Shown here: positions 8,168-14,558 of the stretch, one piece after another
Numbering within the stretch: position 1 is the stretch's first letter
Layout: each line of letters begins with the position of its first letter
DNA from: CAUJGQ01 sp038325665
GTDB taxonomy: Bacteria; Chloroflexota; Dehalococcoidia; CAUJGQ01
Assembly: GCA_038325665.1 (NCBI GenBank)
Contig: JBBQJF010000035.1
Coordinates: forward strand, 1-22,856
Length of the DNA stretch: 22,856 nt
Reading direction: 5' to 3'
Position numbers and translations under genes: made by a program
Notes under the pieces: model-generated
What the model was told of the DNA's origin: nothing
What the model saw: only the letters and a program-made list of their open reading frames with translations
The model's database searches: none

Positions 8168-10330
8168 ATGTATGAGGACATTCACGCCTGTATTGATCGC
8201 GTCCTACCAGAGGTGCTACGCGTCGCGGCCGCCGCACATGCCGTGGCCGAGAGTCCGCTGAACGAACCGGAGGTGCGTCTGCCGGCCGGTTCCGGCGTCA
8301 CGCGCGCCGAGTTGGCCGGGCTAGTGGGCAAACTGTGGTCACAACGCGGCCGATCCCTGCGCGTGCGGTTCCTGGACGGCGAGCCGTCTGTCCATTCCAG
8401 GGTGGAACAGTTTGTTCACCAGTGGAGCCGGTACGCCAACATCACGTTCGAGTTCGGCGCCGACCCGGCGGCCGAGATCCGCATCTCCTTCCGACAACGT
8501 GGCTCGTGGTCGTACATCGGCACGGACGCGCTGTCGATTGCGCGCGGGGAACCGACGATGAACTTCGGCTGGCTCACCACCGCCTCAACCGATGAGGAGT
8601 ACGAGCGAGTGGTGGTGCACGAGTTCGGCCATGCCCTCGGCTGCATCCACGAGCATCAGCACCCGAACGCGACGATCCCGTGGAACCGGGAGGCCGTTTA
8701 TCGCTACTACGGCGGCCCACCCAACAACTGGACGCGTGAGCAGGTCGATGTGAACCTGTTCCAGCGGTACAGCCGCGATATCACCCAGTTCTCGGCGTTC
8801 GACCCTCAGTCGATCATGCTGTATCCCGTCCCCAAGGAGTTGACGGACGGCGTCTTCGAGATCGGCTGGAACCGGCGGCTTTCGCCCACCGACCAATCGT
8901 TCATCGGTACGCTCTATCCGGGCGGCGGGACGTCAGCCACCGAGCTAACGCTCGACGCTCAACCGGTGCAGGCCGCCATCGGCAAGCACGGCGAGGTAGA
9001 CGTGTTTCGATTCGTCGTACCGGCCGCGGGCGAATACGTGGTCGAAACGGAGGGGCCGACGGATGTCGTGATGACGTTGCTCGGTCCCAACGATCCCGAC
9101 CGGGTCATCGGCGAGGACGACGACAGCGGCGAGCGATGGAACGCGCGCATCGCGCGGGATCTGGCGCCGGGAGCCTACCATGTGCGCGTCCGTCATTACC
9201 GGCCACGGGGCACGGGTCAGTACCGCGTGTCGGCACGGACGGGGGTGCGCGAGACGATCCGCGCCTGCTTCGATCGCTTTCTGCCCCCGGACCAGCGCGT
9301 CGCGGCGGCAGAGCAGGCGCTGGCCGAGCGCCCGGCAAACGAGCCGGAGCTGCGTTTGCCCGCGAGCGCCAACCCCGCCCGCGCGGAACTGGCGGCCCTG
9401 GTCGGCAAGCTGTGGCAAAAGGGCCGCACCCTGCGCGTGCGCTTCCTGGATGGCGACCCCGCGGTCCAGGCAAAGGTGCAGACACACGCGCGCACCTGGA
9501 GCCAGTACGCCAACATCACGTTCGAGTTTGGCGCCGACCCGGCGGCCGAGATTCGGATCTCATTCCGGCAGCGCGGCTCGTGGTCCTATATCGGCACCGA
9601 CGCGCTGTCGATCACCACGAGCCAGCCGACGATGAACTTCGGCTGGCTCACCCCCGCCTCAACCGATGAGGAGTACGAGCGAGTGGTGGTGCACGAGTTC
9701 GGTCATGCCCTCGGCTGCATCCACGAGCATCAGTCGCCGGCGGCGGGCATCCCGTGGGACAAGCCGGCGGTGTACCGCTATTACGGCGGACCGCCGAACA
9801 ACTGGACGCGTGAGCAGGTCGATGTCAACCTGTTCCAGCGCTACAGTGGCACGATTACGCGGTTCTCCGCTTTTGACCCGAACTCGATCATGGAATACCC
9901 AATCGCGAATGAGTTGACCATCGGTGATTACGAGGTCGGGTGGAATCGTAGCCTCTCCGCCACTGACAAAGCGTTCATCGGCACGCTCTACCCGTTCGAC
10001 GCAACGACACCACGCCCAACACGGCTGGTCGTGGATGCGCCGCCGGCACAGGCATCGATCGGCAAGGATGGCGAGATTGACCTATTCGAGTTTGTTGTCG
10101 CCACCGAGGGATCCTACACGGTCGAGACGCACGGACCCACTGACCTCGTTCTCCGGCTGCTTGGCCCGGACAACGCCACCGCCCTCGTCGCCGAGGATGA
10201 CGACAGCGGCCAGAGCTTCAACGCTCGTGTCACCGCCGCGCTCAAGTCGGGAACGTACACGGTCCAGATTCGCCACTACAGCCCGCGTGGCATGGGCGCC
10301 TACGCTGTCTCCGTCCGGCACGGGTCGTGA
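8168..10330 (+). CDS. Tandemly duplicated M12A/matrixin-like zinc metalloprotease with two PPC domains
   Basis: The protein is 720 aa. ATG 8168 has AGGAG (8155-8159) 8 nt upstream; ATGs at 8162 and 8096 are less well placed. It is two copies of a 358-residue unit. Each unit has an N-terminal helical piece, a metzincin catalytic domain and a pre-peptidase C-terminal (PPC) beta domain. The zinc motif HEFGHALGCIH is at residues 151-161 and again at 509-519. The Met-turn is SIMLYP (M217) and SIMEYP (M575). The repeated PPC motif EDDDSG...RVRHYRPRG / QIRHYSPRG follows each catalytic domain. Both copies keep all visible catalytic residues. Metzincins cut proteins using zinc-activated water. No signal peptide is apparent, odd for a family with PPC domains, so either export is non-classical or the enzyme is intracellular. 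Substrate unknown. Confidence 0.9.
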   Translation: MYEDIHACIDRVLPEVLRVAAAAHAVAESPLNEPEVRLPAGSGVTRAELAGLVGKLWSQRGRSLRVRFLDGEPSVHSRVEQFVHQWSRYANITFEFGADPAAEIRISFRQRGSWSYIGTDALSIARGEPTMNFGWLTTASTDEEYERVVVHEFGHALGCIHEHQHPNATIPWNREAVYRYYGGPPNNWTREQVDVNLFQRYSRDITQFSAFDPQSIMLYPVPKELTDGVFEIGWNRRLSPTDQSFIGTLYPGGGTSATELTLDAQPVQAAIGKHGEVDVFRFVVPAAGEYVVETEGPTDVVMTLLGPNDPDRVIGEDDDSGERWNARIARDLAPGAYHVRVRHYRPRGTGQYRVSARTGVRETIRACFDRFLPPDQRVAAAEQALAERPANEPELRLPASANPARAELAALVGKLWQKGRTLRVRFLDGDPAVQAKVQTHARTWSQYANITFEFGADPAAEIRISFRQRGSWSYIGTDALSITTSQPTMNFGWLTPASTDEEYERVVVHEFGHALGCIHEHQSPAAGIPWDKPAVYRYYGGPPNNWTREQVDVNLFQRYSGTITRFSAFDPNSIMEYPIANELTIGDYEVGWNRSLSATDKAFIGTLYPFDATTPRPTRLVVDAPPAQASIGKDGEIDLFEFVVATEGSYTVETHGPTDLVLRLLGPDNATALVAEDDDSGQSFNARVTAALKSGTYTVQIRHYSPRGMGAYAVSVRHGS

Positions 10331-10369
10331 CGCGCCCGACGCCGGTCCATCTCAAGCGCATATGACCAG

Positions 10370-10412
10370 GTGCCCCGCGGTGACACTACGATGGCGTGTC
10401 ACCGCGGGGCAC
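10370..10412. terminator. Perfect 17-bp inverted repeat between convergent genes
   Basis: GTGCCCCGCGGTGACAC (10370-10386) is perfectly complementary to 10396-10412 across a 9-nt loop. It starts 39 nt after the protease stop and lies between convergent genes. No T-run follows on either side (ATATATCG on the plus side), so it would be a T-poor bidirectional terminator or a protein-binding site. Confidence 0.6.
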
Positions 10413-10452
10413 ATATATCGTGGCCGTCTGGTGACGCGGGGTTGAGTGCAAG

Positions 10453-10495
10453 ACCTACCCCCGACCGCGTCCCCGCGAGGGAACGGGGAGAGCCG
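10453..10495. repeat. REP-like element, copy C
   Basis: ACCTACCCCCGACCGCG followed by a short stem TCCCCG/CGGGGA (from 10470) and GAGAGCC. It has the same layout as copies A (6429) and B (6611), nearly 4 kb away, and again sits in an intergenic space. Confidence 0.45.
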
Positions 10496-10593
10496 GACGC
10501 CTTTCGCCGTGAATCGGACCGCCCTCCGCGGGCAGCCCCACCCCGGCGCGACCGAGGGATGGTGGTTCGGCGGGCTGACCCCGGCGACGCGCG

Positions 10594-12759
10594 TCACCGA
10601 TAGTGCAAGCGCGTCGCACCCTCGGCCGGCCTGCTCCTGGTGCGGGCGAACACGGGCATCGTCTCGGCGGGGGCGCGCGAGGAGCCGCGTGTTTCCGCCT
10701 CCGGGCGGGACACCGCCGCCACCAGCTCCGGTGACAGCAGGGTCGCGGGCGCCGCGGGTCCGTCCGGCGTGAGTATCGCCGCGGGGTCAGATACGAACGC
10801 GGCCGGACGGGCCACCATACCACGCAGTCCCGTGCGTTCGTACAATCGCCACGGCGCCTTGACCAGCGCCGCGTCGGTGGCGGCGCGCAATAGCAGGTGG
10901 TTCGCGCGGATCGGCTTCGCGGCGAGATATGCGAATGTGCCGAAGCCGGGCACGGTCGACAGAAGGATCACCAGTGGCGAATGAATGCTCCACGCCTGCC
11001 CCCACGCGCGCCGGTCGCCACGCTGGACGACCAGACGCGCCGTCGCCGTCATCAGGGCGCCAAAGCTCCAGGCGGCGCGGGCGATACTACCGAAAGGGAA
11101 ACGGAGCGGGATACTGATCAGGATGTGCGCGCCAAGATGCGGAATCATCGCCTGGAAGCTCGGCGTCTCCATCTGCATCCGCAGCTCTGCCGCCTCGGCG
11201 TCCGTGATCCGGCCCTCGGCTTCCCAGCCCGCGATCGCCCGCCCCAGCCACTCCCGCGCCTGATCCTGGCTGCCATTCAGCCGCGTCCGCAGCCGCGCCG
11301 GCCACGTCCGCGCGCCGAATCCGTTCCACACTCCACGGACGAGACGGCTCCACAGACGCGGCTCGCTTCGAACCCACGCCGCCGTCGCCGCCTCGGCCGC
11401 ACCAACTTCCTCCATTAGCTCGGCAACGCGAGAATCGCCCAGCGTCGCGCGCATCGCGCCTTCTTCACGGGCGACATACGTCCGTGTTATGTCGAAAAAC
11501 ACATCGTCGAACATCGGCACGCTGCCCCGTCGGAACGCCCGCGCCCAGGTTTTTGGCGACGCGATCGGTGTCACCAAACCTGACTCCAAATCGACAATGG
11601 TATAGCGGCCGTCGGTCGTTTCGAGCACGTTGTCCACGGCGCGGGGCTGGCGGGGGTCAATCTGCCAGGTCGGCAAACCGGCGGCCTCGAACCTGCCGCG
11701 CAGATCGACGAGAAAACACTTGGCGGCGGCGCGATCACGCGGCGCGTGACCATCAACGTACTCGCTGACGAGCGCGTAACCGTCGCCCACCGGCTCGATG
11801 CCGGTGACACGGGCGACGCGGTTGGAGCCGTACCAATACTCGGTCAGCATCCCCACCATGTTGCGGCGATGCATCGCCGCCCGCAGCGCGTGCAGGTTGC
11901 GGATGTAGGGGAATGGCGCCTGGAACGCCGCCCAGAACAGGGCGCGAGGTAGCAGCCCCGGAGCGTACACCTTCGCGACAGAATTGCCACGGAATAGCAC
12001 CAGGCTGGTGAGCGCGTGCGCGTGCGGCTGGCTTTCGTCGTGCATCGGGACGGCCGCGCGTATCAGAGGCAGTTGTCCCACTGACGCCTCAAGCCGCCGG
12101 TAGACCGCGACGAGCGGAATCAACAGCATCCCGCCGAGCGCGTACGCGGCCAGTACGTCGGTAGGCCAGTGCGCCCCGTACCACACGCGCGCCGGGCCGA
12201 TGGTGGCGATGATAATGACGGAAGCAGCCTTGATCATCCGGCGCGCCGGAGTGTTGGTGATGCGGTCCGCCACGACGAACAGGAACCCATACAGCATGAC
12301 CGCGCCCATGACATGACCGCTGGGAAACGACGGCGCATCGGTGCCGCCGATCACCCGCTGCACCTGATCGGCGCCCGGCCGGGTGCGCTCCACCAGGTAT
12401 TCACCGACTACGTGGTTGATCACGCCGCCCGCGGGCAGGCTCGCCAAACCGAGTGCCGGTATCCACCAGCGCGCGGCAACGAACACCACCAGCAACGCAC
12501 CCCACATCGTCACCGCGCCCGTACCACTTGTGAGCGTGTCCACTGGCCGCAGTATGCCCTCGACGAGCGAAGCATCAATGTCCTGCACCGCGCGGATCAT
12601 CCACATATCGAAGAAGGCGTGCGCGTTAAGCATCGCGTCGGCGGCCAGCAGAAGAAAAGCGCCCGCAAACAGCAGGGCGATGACGCGCGATGAAGGGCGG
12701 CGTGTGCGCGGCCGCACCGGACCTTCTGCATGTGAGAGTCGAGGAAGAATCATCGCCAT
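10594..12759 (-). CDS. PAP2-family membrane phosphatase fused to a kinase-like domain
   Basis: The protein is 721 aa. ATG 12759 is preceded by AGGAGG (12771-12766) with 6 nt spacing; the frame continues to 12906 without a comparable site. The N-terminal 220 residues contain several membrane spans and the PAP2 acid-phosphatase motifs: VERTRP (123-128), SFPSGH (144-149) and R191-x5-H197-x3-D201. Residues about 250-400 resemble a kinase fold: VAKVY (K263), a hinge-like LVSEYVDGH, DNVL (N377) and VDLESG (D390) as metal-binding counterpart. The Asp-to-Asn spacing of the catalytic loop is not canonical, so kinase activity is uncertain. Two more hydrophobic segments lie near the C-terminus. PAP2 enzymes dephosphorylate lipid phosphates or undecaprenyl pyrophosphate; a lipid substrate is plausible. 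The gene lies downstream of the octapeptide array on the same strand but beyond a hairpin. Confidence 0.82.
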   Translation of the reverse strand: MAMILPRLSHAEGPVRPRTRRPSSRVIALLFAGAFLLLAADAMLNAHAFFDMWMIRAVQDIDASLVEGILRPVDTLTSGTGAVTMWGALLVVFVAARWWIPALGLASLPAGGVINHVVGEYLVERTRPGADQVQRVIGGTDAPSFPSGHVMGAVMLYGFLFVVADRITNTPARRMIKAASVIIIATIGPARVWYGAHWPTDVLAAYALGGMLLIPLVAVYRRLEASVGQLPLIRAAVPMHDESQPHAHALTSLVLFRGNSVAKVYAPGLLPRALFWAAFQAPFPYIRNLHALRAAMHRRNMVGMLTEYWYGSNRVARVTGIEPVGDGYALVSEYVDGHAPRDRAAAKCFLVDLRGRFEAAGLPTWQIDPRQPRAVDNVLETTDGRYTIVDLESGLVTPIASPKTWARAFRRGSVPMFDDVFFDITRTYVAREEGAMRATLGDSRVAELMEEVGAAEAATAAWVRSEPRLWSRLVRGVWNGFGARTWPARLRTRLNGSQDQAREWLGRAIAGWEAEGRITDAEAAELRMQMETPSFQAMIPHLGAHILISIPLRFPFGSIARAAWSFGALMTATARLVVQRGDRRAWGQAWSIHSPLVILLSTVPGFGTFAYLAAKPIRANHLLLRAATDAALVKAPWRLYERTGLRGMVARPAAFVSDPAAILTPDGPAAPATLLSPELVAAVSRPEAETRGSSRAPAETMPVFARTRSRPAEGATRLHYR

Positions 12760-13154
12760 GACCGGCCTCCTGGGGGACACACGATGCAGATGATGGGCGA
12801 CGGGACGCCCAATCGCTGCGTGTTTCTGCATCCAGCATGTCACCAGTTGGGGGCGATGTCGGCGTGCGTTAGCCCCGTTCGAGGGGTGGGACGTTAGGAT
12901 GAGCACACCTGGACAAAGGGGCGGTCACGGGATACGGGACAACCGATACCTCCGACGGAGGTCGGGCGGACGGCGCGGGGTCGCGGGCGGCAGACGGGAC
13001 GGCAGAAGACCGGGCGACAGGGGCGGCCGCGTGAGCGGTCACAGCGCGACCGTGGCCGGTCGGTGGACCGCGCCGTCCGTGCGGGCATGCGCGGGCGCGC
13101 TCCCGGGTCGCCTGGGCCGACCGCCGAGGGTTCGTGTCTTCTGAGCAACGCGAA

Positions 13155-13182
13155 AGGCGCCGGTGCTGCCACACCGGCGCCT
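13155..13182 (-). terminator. Terminator-like hairpin downstream of the octapeptide array
   Basis: An 11-bp perfect stem, AGGCGCCGGTG (13155-13165) with CACCGGCGCCT (13172-13182), has a 6-nt loop. Read on the minus strand it is followed by TTTCGCGTT. It lies 144 nt past the last minigene and before the PAP2 start, so it probably ends the array transcript. Confidence 0.6.
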
Positions 13183-13262
13183 GTGCTCGTGTCGTCTTTT
13201 GTCGCCGCGTCAACGGGTTGCCCCGGTAGCGCATCATGAATCGTCGCACCGGCGAATTCCTG

Positions 13263-13282
13263 CCGGCCTCGCGTCAGGCCGG
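13263..13282 (-). terminator. Short GC hairpin after the last minigene
   Basis: CCGGCCT (13263-13269) pairs perfectly with AGGCCGG (13276-13282), loop CGCGTC. It lies about 45 nt past the last minigene stop on the minus strand. No T-run; weak support as a terminator or 3'-end stabiliser. Confidence 0.3.
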
Positions 13283-13325
13283 GGCCGGACCGGGGGAAAC
13301 TACCGCCCGTACTAACTAGGCAAAA

Positions 13326-13352
13326 TCAACCGCCCCAGGTGATATCACGCAT
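13326..13352 (-). CDS. Octapeptide minigene, copy 1 (last in array)
   Basis: ATG at 13352, eight codons giving MRDITWGG, stop TGA. GGAGG at 13361-13365, 8 nt from the start. Uses GAT for Asp, ACC for Thr and GGT for the last Gly. No leader or signal sequence. Function unknown; see array entry. Confidence 0.65.
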   Translation of the reverse strand: MRDITWGG

Positions 13353-13442
13353 CGGAAGTGCCTCCATGAAGTTGGTGCGCCGGCGTCACGCGCCCGCGGT
13401 GCTTTCTAGCAAATGCTCGGGTCAGCAGGAATGGGAGAAGGC

Positions 13443-13469
13443 TTAGCCGCCCCAGGTGATGTCACGCAT
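13443..13469 (-). CDS. Octapeptide minigene, copy 2
   Basis: MRDITWGG with stop TAA; GGAGG at 13478-13482, 8 nt spacing. Uses GAC, ACC and GGC. Nearly identical in flanks to copy 6. Confidence 0.65.
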   Translation of the reverse strand: MRDITWGG

Positions 13470-13562
13470 CGGATGTGCCTCCATGAAGTTGGCGCGCCGG
13501 CGCTGCCACGCCTCGCTGCCGGATGTAGGGTCCGCCGTGTCTGTGCTGGTGACGAGGGATGT

Positions 13563-13589
13563 CTAGCCGCCCCAAGTGATGTCACGCAT
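13563..13589 (-). CDS. Octapeptide minigene, copy 3
   Basis: MRDITWGG with stop TAG; GGAGG at 13598-13602, 8 nt spacing. Uses ACT for Thr, as does copy 7. Confidence 0.65.
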   Translation of the reverse strand: MRDITWGG

Positions 13590-13687
13590 CGAATGTGCCT
13601 CCATCTGACCACTGATACCGTGGGAGCGGCGCCATCGCGCCTTCCACGCCCGACCGACAGGAAATCCGGGAAGCCGGAGTTGGTGGC

Positions 13688-13714
13688 TTAGCCGCCCCAG
13701 GTGATATCACGCAT
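13688..13714 (-). CDS. Octapeptide minigene, copy 4
   Basis: MRDITWGG with stop TAA; GGAGG at 13722-13726, 7 nt spacing (CATCATC). Uses GAT for Asp. Its flanks differ most from the other units, yet the peptide is unchanged. Confidence 0.65.
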   Translation of the reverse strand: MRDITWGG

Positions 13715-13803
13715 GATGATGCCTCCGAATGGTCGTGAATGTCCCGACGGTATGCGCCGGGCGAAAGAGATGAATGATGTGGCCGGCCGTCGCCGGTCAC
13801 GGA

Positions 13804-13830
13804 CTAACCGCCCCAGGTGATGTCACGCAT
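13804..13830 (-). CDS. Octapeptide minigene, copy 5
   Basis: MRDITWGG with stop TAG; GGAGG at 13839-13843, 8 nt spacing. Ends in GGT like copy 1, and its spacer is related to that of copy 1. Confidence 0.65.
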   Translation of the reverse strand: MRDITWGG

Positions 13831-13919
13831 CGAAAGTGCCTCCAAGGTGGTGGTCGCCGGCGTCAGACGCCCGCGACGGTTGTTGCAAGGAAGTCAAGTC
13901 ATCAGGAGTGCGAGAAAGT

Positions 13920-13946
13920 CTAGCCGCCCCAGGTGATGTCACGCAT
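13920..13946 (-). CDS. Octapeptide minigene, copy 6
   Basis: MRDITWGG with stop TAG; GGAGG at 13955-13959, 8 nt spacing. Flanks nearly identical to copy 2. Confidence 0.65.
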   Translation of the reverse strand: MRDITWGG

Positions 13947-14039
13947 CGGATGTGCCTCCGTGAAGTTGGCGCGCCGGCGCTGCCACGCCTCGCTGCCGGA
14001 TGTAGGGTCCGCCGCGTCTGTGCCGGTGACGAGGGATGT

Positions 14040-14066
14040 CTAGCCGCCCCAAGTGATGTCACGCAT
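14040..14066 (-). CDS. Octapeptide minigene, copy 7 (first transcribed)
   Basis: MRDITWGG with stop TAG; GGAGG at 14076-14080, 9 nt spacing. Uses ACT like copy 3. Unlike the other six it is in frame with a longer upstream reading frame (to 14366, 108 aa), so a longer product ending in MRDITWGG is formally possible; the ribosome-binding site right before the internal ATG favours the octapeptide. Confidence 0.6.
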   Translation of the reverse strand: MRDITWGG

Positions 14067-14130
14067 CCGTGTCTTCCTCCCTGTCGTCTCCGACGGGGCC
14101 AACGCCGTTCGCGCCGGACCGGTTCGCCGG

Positions 14131-14159
14131 GTAATATCGTGTGCGTTATGTCGATTGAA
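14131..14159 (-). promoter_or_regulatory. Candidate sigma70-like promoter before the array
   Basis: On the minus strand TTCAAT (14159-14154), 17 nt, then TATTAC (14136-14131). The -10 ends about 50 nt before the GGAGG of minigene 7. Match to consensus is partial; the alternative is the SARP-type promoter at 14240. Confidence 0.35.
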
Positions 14160-14239
14160 TCGGCCCGTGCTGTCGTCGTACCGGCCGGCCGGTTTGTCCG
14201 CGGGACTGACCCCGGCGACTGACTGGTCGGTGTGCCCAC

Positions 14240-14280
14240 ACTGTACCGATTGGGACCTTACCGGGACCTTACCGACCAGT
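14240..14280 (-). promoter_or_regulatory. Candidate SARP operator and promoter for the array
   Basis: On the minus strand GGTAAGGTCCC is repeated exactly twice (14273-14263 and 14262-14252), an 11-bp period equal to one helical turn. After the second heptamer come 10 nt and then TACAGT (14245-14240), a -10-like hexamer. SARP regulators are known to bind heptamer direct repeats with 4-bp gaps about 8 bp before the -10. A 10-bp inverted repeat, ACTGGTCGGT/ACCGACCAGT (14271-14280 and 14222-14231), brackets the element. Another GGTAAG lies at 14310-14315. The adjacent gene encodes a SARP-domain regulator. Confidence 0.5.
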
Positions 14281-14558
14281 TGGAATGTGAACATGGGCGC
14301 GGTCCGCGTCTTACCGACCCACGAGGATGGTTGCCCAGCGGGAGGCGCCCCCGCGACGGTCTCCATAAGTCAGGCGGCGCCGCCAGGCGCACGCTGATGG
14401 TAGCTGCGGCCGGTCGGTGAATGACGCCGGGGATGGGAGCCGGGGGCATGAGGGGATCACGAGCGCACCGAGGCGTTGTTCGCGGCGTCGGACAGATACC
14501 GATCCAGGGGTTCAGTCCAATCGATGCCGCACCTTGCCCCTGGACCATCAACCGAGCG

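Larger units (their letters stand above)
12760..13325. other. 566-nt non-coding region between the array and the PAP2 gene
   Basis: It contains the PAP2 ribosome-binding site (12766-12771), two hairpins (13155-13182 and 13263-13282) and no supported gene. A 126-aa minus-strand frame (12869-13249) runs through the terminator-like hairpin and has no near ribosome-binding site. Confidence 0.6.
13326..14080 (-). repeat. Tandem array of seven octapeptide minigenes
   Basis: Seven units recur at 116-125 nt intervals (stop-codon starts at 13326, 13443, 13563, 13688, 13804, 13920, 14040). Each has, on the minus strand, GGAGG, 7-9 nt, then ATG-eight codons-stop encoding MRDITWGG. The conserved block is essentially ribosome-binding site through stop; the spacers between differ more. 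Units 2-3 and 6-7 are near-identical over about 147 nt, showing recent duplication. Spacers are GC-rich and hold no recognisable gene. The array is not a CRISPR: the repeats are longer in period, have variable flanks and encode a conserved peptide. Confidence 0.8.
14081..14558. other. 478-nt region between regulator and array: likely array promoter
   Basis: It holds the SARP-like direct repeats and -10 candidates listed below, and a stem TCCAGGGG (14503-14510) / CCCCTGGA (14537-14544) just after the regulator stop that may act as a weak terminator. No supported gene apart from the possible upstream extension of minigene 7. Confidence 0.55.

Noticed and set aside
12869..13249. 126-aa Arg-rich minus-strand frame
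   Set aside because: It passes through the terminator-like hairpin at 13155-13182, has no close ribosome-binding site and is low in complexity.
13326..14080. CRISPR array
   Set aside because: Period of 116-125 nt, related rather than unique spacers, no cas genes, and the repeat core is a complete translated unit.
10575..14219. Shared 14-mer CTGACCCCGGCGAC at 10575-10588 and 14206-14219
   Set aside because: Short and GC-rich; similarity does not clearly extend, so it may be chance.
13836..14222. 128-aa plus-strand frame across the array
   Set aside because: It is the antisense of the minigenes; its repeated motifs come only from the DNA repeats.
13823..14239. 138-aa minus-strand frame across the array
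   Set aside because: It reads the repeat units in another frame, has no ribosome-binding site and ends at the TGA inside ATGCGTGA of a minigene.
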